From Micromonospora sp. CP22 (GTDB taxonomy: Bacteria > Actinomycetota > Actinomycetes > Mycobacteriales > Micromonosporaceae): DNA of 64,000 bases. The notes beneath the pieces are model-generated. The model ran no database searches, was not told the origin of the DNA, and saw only the letters and a list, made by a program, of their open reading frames with translations. Shown piece by piece: positions 24,958 to 33,322 of the stretch (positions are counted from its first letter, which is position 1; the number at the start of each line of letters is the position of its first letter). Position numbers and translations under genes: made by a program. The stretch lies in contig NZ_VCJO01000012.1 of the NCBI RefSeq assembly GCF_009712475.1, positions 3,733 to 67,732 of the forward strand. Direction: 5' to 3'.

Positions 24958-25164
24958 ATGGCATCCACGGTTGAGATCCCGCTGGTGGGCGGCACCGCCG
25001 ACGGTGAGCGCGTCACCGTCGAGTTGGACCCGAACGGCCGCCCCCCGCTCACCCATCACCACCTGGGCCCGGAAGGGCTGGCGGCAGCGGAGATCTACGA
25101 GTTGGAGTCCGTCGACACCGACCCGCAGCAATGGCGCTACTGCTGGCGGGGCCCGGCGGTCTGA
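24958..25164 (+). CDS. Small conserved actinobacterial hypothetical protein
   Basis: A 68-residue protein (MASTVEIPLVGGTADGERVTVELDPNG...) with an all-beta look, ending in QQWRYCWRGPAV. I recognise it only as a type of short conserved protein recurring in actinobacteria; no function is known. Codon bias fits its neighbours. It follows the PfkB gene by 55 bp and converges on the pyruvyl transferase gene. Confidence 0.7.
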   Translation: MASTVEIPLVGGTADGERVTVELDPNGRPPLTHHHLGPEGLAAAEIYELESVDTDPQQWRYCWRGPAV

Positions 25165-25183
25165 ACCCGGCCCCCGCCTCCGC

Positions 25184-26329
25184 TCAGGCACCGACCTCCA
25201 CCAGGGATTTGTTCCGCAGGCTCTCCAGCACCGCCCGGGTCACCTGGGAGGTGCCCCGGGCCTCGTCGCACACCCGGGCCACCCGCTCGGCGGTGACCTC
25301 GGCCCGCTGGTCGCGCTCATCCCACAACTGGTCCACCTCGGCCAGCAGCGGGCCCTCCACCTCGCGCTCCACGCCCCGCAACGCGGGCACCCCGAGCCGC
25401 TGCGCAAGGTCGAAGACCTTGCCGGCGTACGGCAGGGGCAGGAACGGCGCACCCATCATCGCGGCGAAGATCAGGAAGTGCAGGCGCATCCCGACCGCCA
25501 GGTCGAAATGACGCATCAAACCGAGGATCTGCTGCGGTGAGTAGGTGCCGTGCAGGATCCGCCCCCGATCGGCGGCGATCATGTGCGACAGCACCCCGTG
25601 CGAGTGCCGGATGTCGTCACGCTCCATCGGTACGAACAGCACGTGCGCGTCGATCCGGTGCACCAGGAAGTCACCGATCTGCGCCAACAGCCGGTGATAT
25701 CCGTCCACGTCGAGCCGCTCCGCCGCCCGGCCCGGTTCCCGCACGCTCATCCCCACCAGCCGTTTTCCGGACGGCACGCCCTCCTCACGGAGGAACTCGG
25801 CGGGAAAGTCCTCGGGTTCCAGCAGGAACGCCGGATCACCGGTGACGGTGATCGGGTTGAGCAGGCCCGCCTCCTCCAGCACCATCCGCGACTCCTGGTC
25901 GCGTACGGTCACCTGGACCGCGCCGGCCAACGTCTCCCGGACCATGCCGGTGTCCACCATCTCGTTGAGCGGCCCGACACCGACCGCGTACGTCAGCAGT
26001 GGCAGCCCCCGCTCCTGCGCCACCCGTACGACCCGCAGGTAGCGGCGTGCCTCCTTGTCGTAGAGGATGCCGCCGCCGCCCAGAATGAGCAGGTCGAGCT
26101 GGGACAGGACGAGGGCGGAGTCGGTTCGGCTGACTCCCTCCCACGGCACCGCCTCCACGTCCGGGTGCGCGACCGCGGTGTGCGCGGGGTTCCGCGAGAA
26201 CACGATGATCCGGGCGTGCGGCTCCTGCTGTCGCAGATCGGCCAGCAGTCCGGTGAGGATCGCCTCGTCGCCCAGGTTTCGCCCGCCGTACGAGCCGAGC
26301 ACGCCGATGGTCAGTCCGGAACGCGTCAT
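25184..26329 (-). CDS. Polysaccharide pyruvyl transferase family protein (CsaB-like)
   Basis: A 381-residue protein starting MTRSGLTIGVLGSYGGRNLGDEAIL, the hallmark N-terminus of PS_pyruv_trans proteins. A second Rossmann-like half carries LVGMSVREPGRA and FVPMERDDIRHSHG, followed by the conserved HFDLAVGMRLHFLIFAAMMGAPFLPLPYAGKV. CsaB-type enzymes add pyruvate ketals to cell-wall or exopolysaccharides. The ATG is chosen because GGAGGAGCG precedes it; the longer frame includes no better start. Its neighbours give no polysaccharide cluster, so the substrate is open. Confidence 0.88.
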   Translation of the reverse strand: MTRSGLTIGVLGSYGGRNLGDEAILTGLLADLRQQEPHARIIVFSRNPAHTAVAHPDVEAVPWEGVSRTDSALVLSQLDLLILGGGGILYDKEARRYLRVVRVAQERGLPLLTYAVGVGPLNEMVDTGMVRETLAGAVQVTVRDQESRMVLEEAGLLNPITVTGDPAFLLEPEDFPAEFLREEGVPSGKRLVGMSVREPGRAAERLDVDGYHRLLAQIGDFLVHRIDAHVLFVPMERDDIRHSHGVLSHMIAADRGRILHGTYSPQQILGLMRHFDLAVGMRLHFLIFAAMMGAPFLPLPYAGKVFDLAQRLGVPALRGVEREVEGPLLAEVDQLWDERDQRAEVTAERVARVCDEARGTSQVTRAVLESLRNKSLVEVGA

Positions 26330-26467
26330 CCGTCGCTCCTCCCCAGGTGCGTCTGCTCGATCGTTTCCCCGCTGCGGTGGTGAACAGTCCTCGCAGGTCA
26401 CCCGGGTGCCCACGGGCGGGTGGTAAACAGCTTGCCGGTGAGATCACCGGCGGGCAGCGTGTACGCC

Positions 26468-27406
26468 ATGGGGGCGCGTACGAGGAATCGCCTGCGGTGG
26501 CACCAGTTGCCCGCAGATGTCCGATCCGCCGTGGAGTCGATCATCGGCGACCGGGTCGTCGAAGCGGTGTCGCAGCCGGGTGGCTACTCTCCCGGCACCG
26601 CCGACCGGGTACGCACCGCAGGCGGCCGGCGCGTCTTCGTCAAGGCGGCCAGCCCCGACCAGAACCCGGACACCCCGACCCTGCACCGGGCCGAGGCGCG
26701 GATCACCGCCGCGCTGCCCGCGTACGCCCCGACGCCCCGCCTGCTCGGCTGTCACGACGACGGCCACTGGGTGGCGTTGGTGCTCACCGACGTCGACGGG
26801 CGACACCCGGTCGCTCCGTGGCGCGCCGACGAACTCGATGCCGTGTTCGACGCGCTGGAACGGATGTCGGCGGCGCTCACGCCCAGCCCGGTGGCAGAGG
26901 TCCCGCCCATCGCCGAGCGGCTGGCCGGTGAGTTCACCGGCTGGCAACGGGTCGCCGACGACCCGCCGTCGACGCTGACCTCCTGGGTCCGGGCCCACCT
27001 CGACGAACTCTGCGCCTGGTCGGAGCGGGGCCTGGCATCGCTGACCGGTGACTCCCTCTGCCACGTCGACGTCCGCGCGGACAACCTGCTCATCGACCAG
27101 GCCGGCCGGGTCACCGTGATCGACTGGCCGTGGGCGGCCCGTGGCCCGGCCTGGCTGGACACCGCGATGCTGATGGTCGACGTACGCATGAACGGCGGGC
27201 ACGACACCGAGGCGCTGCTGCGCCGGCTACCGCTCACCGCCGCAGCCGACCCCGATGCGGTGACCGGCCTCTACGTCGGCCTGGCCGGTTTCTTCACCGA
27301 CCGGGCGCGCCTGCCCCCGCCGCCCGGCATCCCGACCCTCCGGGCGTTCCAGCAGGCCCAAGCCGACGCCCTGCTCACCTGGCTCCCCCAACGCCTAACC
27401 CCCTAG
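26468..27406 (+). CDS. Aminoglycoside-phosphotransferase-like (APH) kinase
   Basis: A 312-residue protein-kinase-like fold enzyme. The ATP lobe has the Lys in RRVFVKAAS, the catalytic loop is LCHVDVRADNLLID (H199, D201, N206), and the metal-binding Asp is in VTVIDWPW (D219). APH-family kinases phosphorylate antibiotics, sugars, choline or other small alcohols; nothing near it shows the substrate, so a resistance role should not be assumed. It is divergent from the pyruvyl transferase gene and ends just before the second copy of the dispersed double hairpin. Confidence 0.85.
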   Translation: MGARTRNRLRWHQLPADVRSAVESIIGDRVVEAVSQPGGYSPGTADRVRTAGGRRVFVKAASPDQNPDTPTLHRAEARITAALPAYAPTPRLLGCHDDGHWVALVLTDVDGRHPVAPWRADELDAVFDALERMSAALTPSPVAEVPPIAERLAGEFTGWQRVADDPPSTLTSWVRAHLDELCAWSERGLASLTGDSLCHVDVRADNLLIDQAGRVTVIDWPWAARGPAWLDTAMLMVDVRMNGGHDTEALLRRLPLTAAADPDAVTGLYVGLAGFFTDRARLPPPPGIPTLRAFQQAQADALLTWLPQRLTP

Positions 27407-27426
27407 ACCCCCGGGGGCCGAGGCCC

Positions 27427-27501
27427 GGAGGCAGCAATATCCCCGAAGTTGCTGCCTCCGCCGGACCGTGACACCGCAACAACCCTGAAGTTGCTGCCTC
27501 C
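27427..27501. repeat. Dispersed double-hairpin repeat, copy 2
   Basis: Hairpin GGAGGCAGCAA-N11-TTGCTGCCTCC (27427-27459), then the half unit GCAAC-AACCCTGAA-GTTGC and the same right arm, matching the copy at 8418-8492 except for a few bases. Here it lies between two convergent genes, a position where it could act as a bidirectional terminator. Confidence 0.85.
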
Positions 27502-27517
27502 CCCTGGTCGCCGTGGG

Positions 27518-28321
27518 TCAGGTGGGCGGGGTTGCGGGGTGGGTGAGGAAGGGGAGGACCGCGGCGGGGAGGGCGGGCGAGTCGACGATGTCGTAGTGGG
27601 TGAGACCGGGCAGGACGGCCAACCGGGCAGCCGGGCGATCGGTGCCGTCCCAGCCGGCGTCCCGGTGACCGCCGCCGAGCAGACCGAAGAACTCCACCAT
27701 GTGGGTCGGGCGGATCGAATCGGCGTCGGCGAAGACCAGCATCGTCGGCGTGGTGATCGCGGCGACCTCCGGTGACCAGTCGTAGTCGCGGCGTAGCAGC
27801 TCACCGGTCCTGACCCAGAGCAGTGGCCAGTCCTGCGGGCGGGGAGCCACTCGCCGGTACAACTGCTCGGGAGGGGTGCCACGCATCCGCTCGGCGGCGG
27901 CCTCGTCGGGCTCGGGCATCCCGGCGAGCACCTCGGGAAACCAACCCTGCCGTCGGAACGGGGCGGAGACCACCACCAGCCGACGGAGCAACTGCCGGTG
28001 CTGAATCGCCAACCGCAGGGCGACCCCACCGCCGAGGGAGAAACCGAGCACCTCGACCTCGGCCAGTTCGAGGTGACCGATCAGCGCCGCCACGTCGTCG
28101 GCCATCGACTCGTACCGCAGGGGGCGACCGGCATCGGCGGTGCGTCCGTGACCGGGCAGGTCGACGCTGACCACCATGCGACGCCGCGCCAACGCGGGTC
28201 GGATCGCGGCGAAGGTCTCCACCGCACCGAACCCGCCGTGCAGCAACACCAACGGTCGCCCGGAACCCTGCGTCTCGTACCAGAACCGAACGCCGTTGAC
28301 CTCGGCGAAAGCCACCCGCAT
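27518..28321 (-). CDS. Alpha/beta hydrolase
   Basis: A 267-residue single-domain alpha/beta hydrolase. The oxyanion strand is PLVLLHGGFG, the nucleophile elbow GFSLGG, and the catalytic acid and base candidates are in MLVFADADSIRP and GLTHYDIV. No signal peptide. The family includes esterases, C-C hydrolases and haloperoxidase-like enzymes; substrate unknown. It is convergent with the APH-like kinase and lies downstream of tRNA-Val on the same strand. Confidence 0.88.
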   Translation of the reverse strand: MRVAFAEVNGVRFWYETQGSGRPLVLLHGGFGAVETFAAIRPALARRRMVVSVDLPGHGRTADAGRPLRYESMADDVAALIGHLELAEVEVLGFSLGGGVALRLAIQHRQLLRRLVVVSAPFRRQGWFPEVLAGMPEPDEAAAERMRGTPPEQLYRRVAPRPQDWPLLWVRTGELLRRDYDWSPEVAAITTPTMLVFADADSIRPTHMVEFFGLLGGGHRDAGWDGTDRPAARLAVLPGLTHYDIVDSPALPAAVLPFLTHPATPPT

Positions 28322-28432
28322 CTCCCATCAAGCCACCGGTGGGCAGGGCCCGTCTCGGCCGGTGCCGGTGGGTGTCTCGCCGAGCTGGTAGGCGAGTGCT
28401 GCAGGTGCGGCCAACCGCCACCGGCCGATGGG

Positions 28433-28457
28433 TCACCTGCGGTGTTCTCGCAGGTGA
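28433..28457 (-). terminator. Hairpin downstream of tRNA-Val
   Basis: Perfect 9-bp arms TCACCTGCG/CGCAGGTGA with a 7-base loop, 11 bp after the tRNA 3' end on the minus strand. Likely terminator of the tRNA transcript. Confidence 0.55.
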
Positions 28458-28467
28458 GAGGGGTTTG

Positions 28468-28539
28468 TGGGCGCGGCAGGTTTCGAACCTGCGACCCCTC
28501 GCTTGTAAGGCGAGTGCTCTCCCACTGAGCTACGCGCCC
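28468..28539 (-). tRNA. tRNA-Val (anticodon TAC)
   Basis: A full cloverleaf on the minus strand: acceptor stem GGGCGCG/CGCGCCC with discriminator A, D arm GTAGCTCAGTGGGAGAGC, anticodon arm CTCGC-CTTACAA-GCGAG with anticodon TAC, and T arm with GGTTCGAAACC. CCA is not encoded. tRNA genes are frequent integration sites, but no integrase lies beside it. Confidence 0.95.
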
Positions 28540-28625
28540 GGAACGCCGTACGGCGGGCCGGCGGTTGGCAGCTTACCCTGCCACCCGCCGGCCCGGACGG
28601 ACGCCTCGCACCAGGTGGGACGAGG

Positions 28626-29090
28626 TCAGGCCACGGCCTCCGCCAGTGCCTTGCGCCAGCTCTGCTGGTCGCGGGCCTCACCGGGCGGCTTCATCTCGGC
28701 GAAGCGGACCACGCCGGCCCGGTCGATGACGAAGGTGCCCCGGTTGGCGATGCCGGCTTCCTCGTTGAAGACGCCGTACGCCTGCGCGACAGCGCCGTGC
28801 GGCCAGAAGTCGGACAGCAGCGGGAACTGGTAGTCCTCCCGTTCGGCCCAGACCTTGTGGGCGAAGACCGAGTCGACACTGACGGTCAGTAGTTGGACCT
28901 CGTCGTTGACGTACTCGTCGAGGTTGTCCCGCGCCTCGGTGAGTTCGCCCTGGCACGTGCCGGTGAACGCCAGCGGGTAGAAGACCAGCAGGACGGTACG
29001 CCGACCCCGGAAGTCGGAGAGTCGTACCTGCTGGTTGTTCTGGTCCTTCAACACGAAGTCAGGTGCCTCGGCGCCAACCTCGATGGGCAT
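28626..29090 (-). CDS. ahpE: One-Cys peroxiredoxin, AhpE-like
   Basis: A 154-residue peroxiredoxin starting MPIEVGAEAPDFVLKDQNNQ. The peroxidatic cysteine is C46 in YPLAFTGTCQGEL (the P-x3-T-x2-C pattern). It is the only cysteine in the protein, so recycling must use an external thiol such as mycothiol/mycoredoxin, as in mycobacterial AhpE. It reduces peroxides in the cytoplasm. AGGAG lies five bases before the ATG. It follows the DUF3052 gene, the same pairing as Rv2238c/Rv2239c in M. tuberculosis. Confidence 0.9.
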   Translation of the reverse strand: MPIEVGAEAPDFVLKDQNNQQVRLSDFRGRRTVLLVFYPLAFTGTCQGELTEARDNLDEYVNDEVQLLTVSVDSVFAHKVWAEREDYQFPLLSDFWPHGAVAQAYGVFNEEAGIANRGTFVIDRAGVVRFAEMKPPGEARDQQSWRKALAEAVA

Positions 29091-29142
29091 GCGAACTCCT
29101 CGAATCGTTCGGAACGGCCTCGGTCTCTCGCCGTGGACGGGG

Positions 29143-29580
29143 CTACTTCTTGCTCTTGGCCCCGCGACGCAGCACGAGTCGGGCACCGCTCCAGTCCTTG
29201 CCGGCGTTGACCGTGGACGTCTGTTGGAGGCCAGCGGTAGGTGCCGACTCGGCGATCTCGCTCGGCTCGACGTGGCCGTCGCGCCCGGCCTTCGGCGTCA
29301 GCAGCCACACGACCCCGTTGTCGGCCAGCGGGCCGAGGGCGTCGACGAGCAACTCGAAGAGATCACCGTCGCCGTCCCGGTACCAGACCAGCACCGCGTC
29401 GACGACCTCGTCGGTGTCCTCGTCGACCAGATCTCCACAGCGGTCGGTCAGGGCGTCCCGGAGATCGGAGTCGACGTCGTCGTCGTAGCCCATCTCCATG
29501 ACGACCATCCCCGGCTCGATGCCGAACCGGTCCGCCAGGCTGCGTACCCCATCAGCAGCCTGACCAGCGGTCGCGCTCAC
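29143..29580 (-). CDS. DUF3052 family protein
   Basis: A 145-residue acidic protein (GTG start, VSATAGQAADG; GAGGAGG lies upstream). It has the family segments LADRFGIEPGMVVMEMGYDDDVD and DAVLVWYRDGDGDLFELLVDALGPLADNGVVWLLTPK. DUF3052 is actinobacterial and uncharacterised (Rv2239c type). It is transcribed towards ahpE, 52 bp upstream of it, so an operon is likely. No catalytic motif is visible. Confidence 0.85.
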   Translation of the reverse strand: MSATAGQAADGVRSLADRFGIEPGMVVMEMGYDDDVDSDLRDALTDRCGDLVDEDTDEVVDAVLVWYRDGDGDLFELLVDALGPLADNGVVWLLTPKAGRDGHVEPSEIAESAPTAGLQQTSTVNAGKDWSGARLVLRRGAKSKK

Positions 29581-29689
29581 TGTCGCGTGCCTCCTCATCT
29601 CGTCCGAACCGGCGTCTGCTCGACGCCGTCAGGCAAAGTCCACACAGTTGTGCCGTCCTGCGCAAGTGGCGCACCGGGTGGAACGAAAT

Positions 29690-32596
29690 TTACCGTGCCA
29701 GCAGCGTACGGGCACCCTGGGTGATGGCCTCCTCCGACACCAGGACCTGCCGGGCAGCCGGTCCCAGTGGCACGAAAGAGTCAACAGCGGCCACCCGGCG
29801 TGCCGCCCCGACATATCCGGCATCCACCAGCGCGGCGATCACCCCCTCGCCCACCCCACCGGAGCGGCGGGTCTCGTCCACCACCAGCACCCGACCGGTC
29901 ACGGTGGCCTCCCGGATGAGATCGGCCACCGGCAGCGGCGCGAGCCAGCGCAGGTCCACGACCCGGGTGCCGATCCCCTCGTCGGCCAGGGCCGAGGCGG
30001 CCCGCAGCGACATTCGTACGCCGTTGCCGAAGGTGACGATGGTGACGTCGTCGGCCGAACCGACCCCGTACACGCGGGCCCGCCCCACCGGCACGTGGCT
30101 GCCGGCCCAGGCGGCCGGTTCGGCGTAACCGGCCAGCCACTCGCCGTCACCGTCGGTGTAGAGGTCGCGGGTGTGGTAGAGCGCGATGGGCTCCAGGAAC
30201 ACGCAGACACTGCCGTCCACCACCGCGCTCGCCAGGCAGGTCCGCAGCATCGCCGCCGCGTCGTCCGGCCGGGCCGGTACCGCGATCACCAGACCCGGTA
30301 CGTCCCGCAGCACGGCGACCGAGTTGTCGTTGTGGAAGTGCCCCCCGAACCCCTCCTGGTACGCCAGACCGGCCACCCGCACCACCATCGGGTTGCGCCA
30401 CGCCCCCTGCGAGAAGAACCGCATGGTCGCCGCCTCGCCCCGCAGCTGGTCCTCGGCGTTGTGCAGGTACGCGAGGTACTGGATCTCCGGCACCGACAGC
30501 ATCCCGGCCAGGCCCGCGCCGAGACCGAGGCCGAGGATCGAGGTCTCGTCGAGCAGCGTGTCGAACACCCGGGCCGCGCCGAACCGGTCACGCAGCCCCT
30601 TGGTCACCCCGTAGATCCCGCCCTTGACGGCGACGTCCTCGCCGAAGACCGCCATCTGCGGGTAGTAGAGCAGCCCGTCGGTGAGCGCCGCGTTGATGCT
30701 CTGCGCGAGGGTGAGCGGCCCGGCCAGTTCCGGCGGTTTACCGCCGAACGCCTCGGCCCGCGCCTCGGCGTCCGGCCCGGCGGCACGGGCACCCGCGTCG
30801 GAGACCGCCAGGGCGGCCCGGACCGGCCGACGCGGCGCCAGCGGGGCGATCACCTCGGCGGCGTCGACCAGTTTCGGCTCGTCGAGCACCTCCTCGGCGA
30901 TCCGGCGGACCTGCCATCCGATCTCGTCGTAGCGGTCCAGCAGCTCCGCGCCGCTGGCCAGGCCCGCGTCGACCAGCCGCCGCGCGGTGGCGACCACCGG
31001 ATCGCGGTCCACGTCGGCGGCGATCTCCGAGGCGGGGCGGTAGGCGCTCTCGGCGTCCGCACCGGCGTGACCCATCAGCCGGACCGTGGTCAGGTGCAGC
31101 ACCGCCGGTCGTCGGTGCCGACGCACCCAGGCCGCCGCCTCGGCCGCCACCTCGTACGTGCCGACCAGGTCGGACCCGTCGGCGGCGAAGTACCGGATGC
31201 CGGGCTTGGAGCGCAGGGCCGTCGCCACCCACCCCTGCGGGGACCGGACACTGATGCCCAGCCCGTTGTCCTCGCAGACGAAGAGCACCGGGATGCGCAG
31301 GCCGGTGTGGTCGTACCAGCCGGCGGTGTTGAACGCGGCCGTGGCGCTGGCATGGTTGATCGAGGCGTCCCCGAACGAGCAGACCACGATGGCGTCGGTC
31401 GGCCAGGGCGCCGGTTCGGGTTGCGTCGTACCACCCCGGCGCACCTCCCGTCGGGCGTCCAGCCGACGCAGCCGCTCCACGGCGAGGCCCATGCCGACCG
31501 CCCGGGGAAGGTGCGAGGCGATCGTGGAGGTCGTCGGAATCACCGCGAGGTCGGCGCGGCCGAACACCTTGTGCCGGCCACCGGCGATCGGTTCCCGGCT
31601 GGAGGCCACCATGCCGCGCAGCACGTCCCGGGCCGCGTCGGCGTAGGCCCGGGGCACCGGCCGCTTGACCGCCGTCATCCGGCTGCCGCCGGGCCGGTCG
31701 CCGGTCGCGCTGACCGGCGCGGTCACGGTCACCGGCCGGGACTCGGCCAGCGGTACGGCCGCCGGTTGGTTGGCGGCGGGCACCTCCCCCACCGGCCCGC
31801 CAGCGGCAGCGGCCCGGTCGGGGTCGACACCGGCACCCTCGGAGTCGGCGGCGGCAGCGACGCGCCCGGAGTCGGCGGCGGCAGCGGCGCGCTCGGAATC
31901 GGCAGCGGCGCGCTCGGAATCGGCTCCCTCGGCGTCGGCAGCAGCGCGGTCGGAGTCGGCAGCAGCCCGGTCGGGCTCGGCGGCGGCGCGGCCGGGGTCG
32001 TCGGTCGCCCGGTCCGGGTCGACGGCGGCGTCGTCCGACCGGTCGACGGTCGTCACGCCGGTCGGCCCGGCACCACCGGACGAACCGGGAGCGGCGGTCG
32101 AGCCAGCACCGCTGGTCGGGTCGGCATCTGCCGGGGTCGGGCCGGTGACGGGTGACGTCGGCGCGGACCGCCCGACCGGCGCCGACCGCTCGACCGGCTC
32201 AGACCCCTCAACCGGCTCAGACCGCGTAGTCGGCTCGGGCTGCGGGGGCGAACTCGCTTGGGCGGCCCGGACGCAGTAGAAGGCGCCGGAACGGTAGTGC
32301 AGCAGGGCCGGGTCGGTGGGCCGCAGGGCCGCCGCCACCGCCGCGTTGCCCTCGTGGCCGGCGGAGCCGATGGTGTAGTAGCCCTCGCCGAAGCTGCGCA
32401 ACCAGCGACCGGCCAGGTCGAGTTGTCGGCTGGTGACCTGGGCATCGAAGAGGTCGAGCAGTTGGGCACCGGTCAGCGCGCTGCCCTCGGTCACCGGTTC
32501 CGCCGGGTCGGCACGGTGCGCCGGTGCGGCGAGGGCGGCCAGGGACTCTCGGAACCGGTCGTCGAGATCCTGCGGGGTGGTCACGTCCGACAGCAT
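29690..32596 (-). CDS. Fused alpha-beta E1 component of a branched-chain-type 2-oxoacid dehydrogenase, with repetitive insert
   Basis: About 968 residues holding both E1 subunits in one chain. The alpha-like half has YYTIGSAGHEGNAAVAAAL and the ThDP motif VCSFGDASINHASATAAFN. The beta-like half begins LTLAQSINAALTDGLLYYPQMAVFGEDVAVKGG and includes FGGHFHNDNSVAVLRDVPGLVIAVPA and the C-terminal transketolase-like DDVTIVTFGNGV...VVDLRWLAPLPV. It should decarboxylate 2-oxoacids with thiamine diphosphate. Inside the alpha half, roughly residues 113-307 are an Ala/Asp/Arg/Ser/Pro-rich low-complexity insert including about ten seven-residue repeats, which normal E1 enzymes lack. No E2/E3 gene is nearby. 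The start is ATG at 32596; GTG alternatives exist nearby and none has a good ribosome site. Confidence 0.88.
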   Translation of the reverse strand: MLSDVTTPQDLDDRFRESLAALAAPAHRADPAEPVTEGSALTGAQLLDLFDAQVTSRQLDLAGRWLRSFGEGYYTIGSAGHEGNAAVAAALRPTDPALLHYRSGAFYCVRAAQASSPPQPEPTTRSEPVEGSEPVERSAPVGRSAPTSPVTGPTPADADPTSGAGSTAAPGSSGGAGPTGVTTVDRSDDAAVDPDRATDDPGRAAAEPDRAAADSDRAAADAEGADSERAAADSERAAAAADSGRVAAAADSEGAGVDPDRAAAAGGPVGEVPAANQPAAVPLAESRPVTVTAPVSATGDRPGGSRMTAVKRPVPRAYADAARDVLRGMVASSREPIAGGRHKVFGRADLAVIPTTSTIASHLPRAVGMGLAVERLRRLDARREVRRGGTTQPEPAPWPTDAIVVCSFGDASINHASATAAFNTAGWYDHTGLRIPVLFVCEDNGLGISVRSPQGWVATALRSKPGIRYFAADGSDLVGTYEVAAEAAAWVRRHRRPAVLHLTTVRLMGHAGADAESAYRPASEIAADVDRDPVVATARRLVDAGLASGAELLDRYDEIGWQVRRIAEEVLDEPKLVDAAEVIAPLAPRRPVRAALAVSDAGARAAGPDAEARAEAFGGKPPELAGPLTLAQSINAALTDGLLYYPQMAVFGEDVAVKGGIYGVTKGLRDRFGAARVFDTLLDETSILGLGLGAGLAGMLSVPEIQYLAYLHNAEDQLRGEAATMRFFSQGAWRNPMVVRVAGLAYQEGFGGHFHNDNSVAVLRDVPGLVIAVPARPDDAAAMLRTCLASAVVDGSVCVFLEPIALYHTRDLYTDGDGEWLAGYAEPAAWAGSHVPVGRARVYGVGSADDVTIVTFGNGVRMSLRAASALADEGIGTRVVDLRWLAPLPVADLIREATVTGRVLVVDETRRSGGVGEGVIAALVDAGYVGAARRVAAVDSFVPLGPAARQVLVSEEAITQGARTLLAR
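31805..32041. repeat. 21-bp minisatellite coding seven-residue D-S-E-R-A-A-A repeats
   Basis: On the minus strand this segment of the E1 fusion gene encodes about ten imperfect units of the form D/E-P/S-D/E-R-A-A-A, for example DSERAAA twice in a row. The 21-bp unit is visible in DNA as repeated GGAGTCGGC / GGAATCGGC blocks. Copy number is likely to vary between strains by slippage. Confidence 0.8.
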
Positions 32597-32719
32597 TACC
32601 GACTGACGCACGCCTCGCACAGTCGAGCGTGTCTCACGCCGTCGCGCGTGTCCCGCCCGGCCGCCGCGTGGCGAGCCGCCGCCGACCTGCGCCGCTCCCG
32701 CCGATCGGCGGGGATGGGT

Positions 32720-33133
32720 TCAGCCGGGCAGGAAGGAGAAGCGGACCTGCCGGGTGGGGTTGTCGCCGTTGGTGTCGACCAGACAGATCGACTGCCAGGT
32801 GCCCAGGGCCAGTCGGCCACCGAGCACGGGCAGCGTCGCGTACGGGGCGACGAAGGCGGGCAGCACGTGGTCGCGGCCGTGCCCCGGTGAGCCGTGCCGG
32901 TGTCGCCAGCGATCGTCGGTCGGCAGCACCGCGTCCAGTGCGGTGAGCAGGTCGTCGTCCGAACCGGCTCCGGTCTCGATGATGGCCACCCCGGCGGTGG
33001 CGTGCGGCACGAAGACGTGGAGCAGGCCGTCGCCGGAGCCGGTGACGAACTGCTCGGCCTCGGCCGTGATGTCCCGGACGGTGGGCCGGGAACCGGTCCG
33101 GACGGTGATCAGCTCACTACGCACAACCCGCAT
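32720..33133 (-). CDS. YjbQ family protein (UPF0047, secondary thiamine-phosphate synthase type)
   Basis: A 137-residue protein with the UPF0047 pattern: an early ITAEAEQFV, the HVFVPHATAGVAIIE strand with the conserved His-Ala-Thr, then DDRWRHRHGSPGHGRDHVLPAF (His cluster) and LGTWQSICLVDTNG. E. coli YjbQ was reported to have weak thiamine-phosphate synthase activity; the true role is uncertain. It lies between two ThDP-dependent E1 genes, diverging from aceE across 190 bp. The reading frame stays open far upstream across aceE antisense, an artefact of GC content; the ATG at 33133 gives the family's normal length. Confidence 0.88.
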   Translation of the reverse strand: MRVVRSELITVRTGSRPTVRDITAEAEQFVTGSGDGLLHVFVPHATAGVAIIETGAGSDDDLLTALDAVLPTDDRWRHRHGSPGHGRDHVLPAFVAPYATLPVLGGRLALGTWQSICLVDTNGDNPTRQVRFSFLPG

Positions 33134-33322
33134 TGTTCCCCACCCGGCCACGCACCGCCGGTCCCCGTCGGCGCGATCGCCGTTACCGACGTGAAAACAC
33201 AAAGTTACTGGTGGGTACCTGTGTCGCGCATCGCCCTTCGGCCGGGTGGACGTGACGCCGGGCGTCGCGACGGGGCAGGATGGTGCCAGAGACCTATCCC
33301 ACACACAACCGAGGGAACGCCT

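Noticed and set aside
26468..27406. APH-like kinase as an antibiotic resistance gene
   Set aside because: The fold is shared by many housekeeping kinases, and nothing nearby indicates an antibiotic substrate.
28468..28539. tRNA-Val as attachment site of an integrated element
   Set aside because: No integrase, excisionase or duplicated tRNA 3' end is seen on either side.
29648..32155. 835-codon plus-strand frame opposite the E1 fusion gene
   Set aside because: Composition is His/Arg/Gly/Val-rich with no motif, and the opposite strand encodes clear ThDP enzyme motifs.
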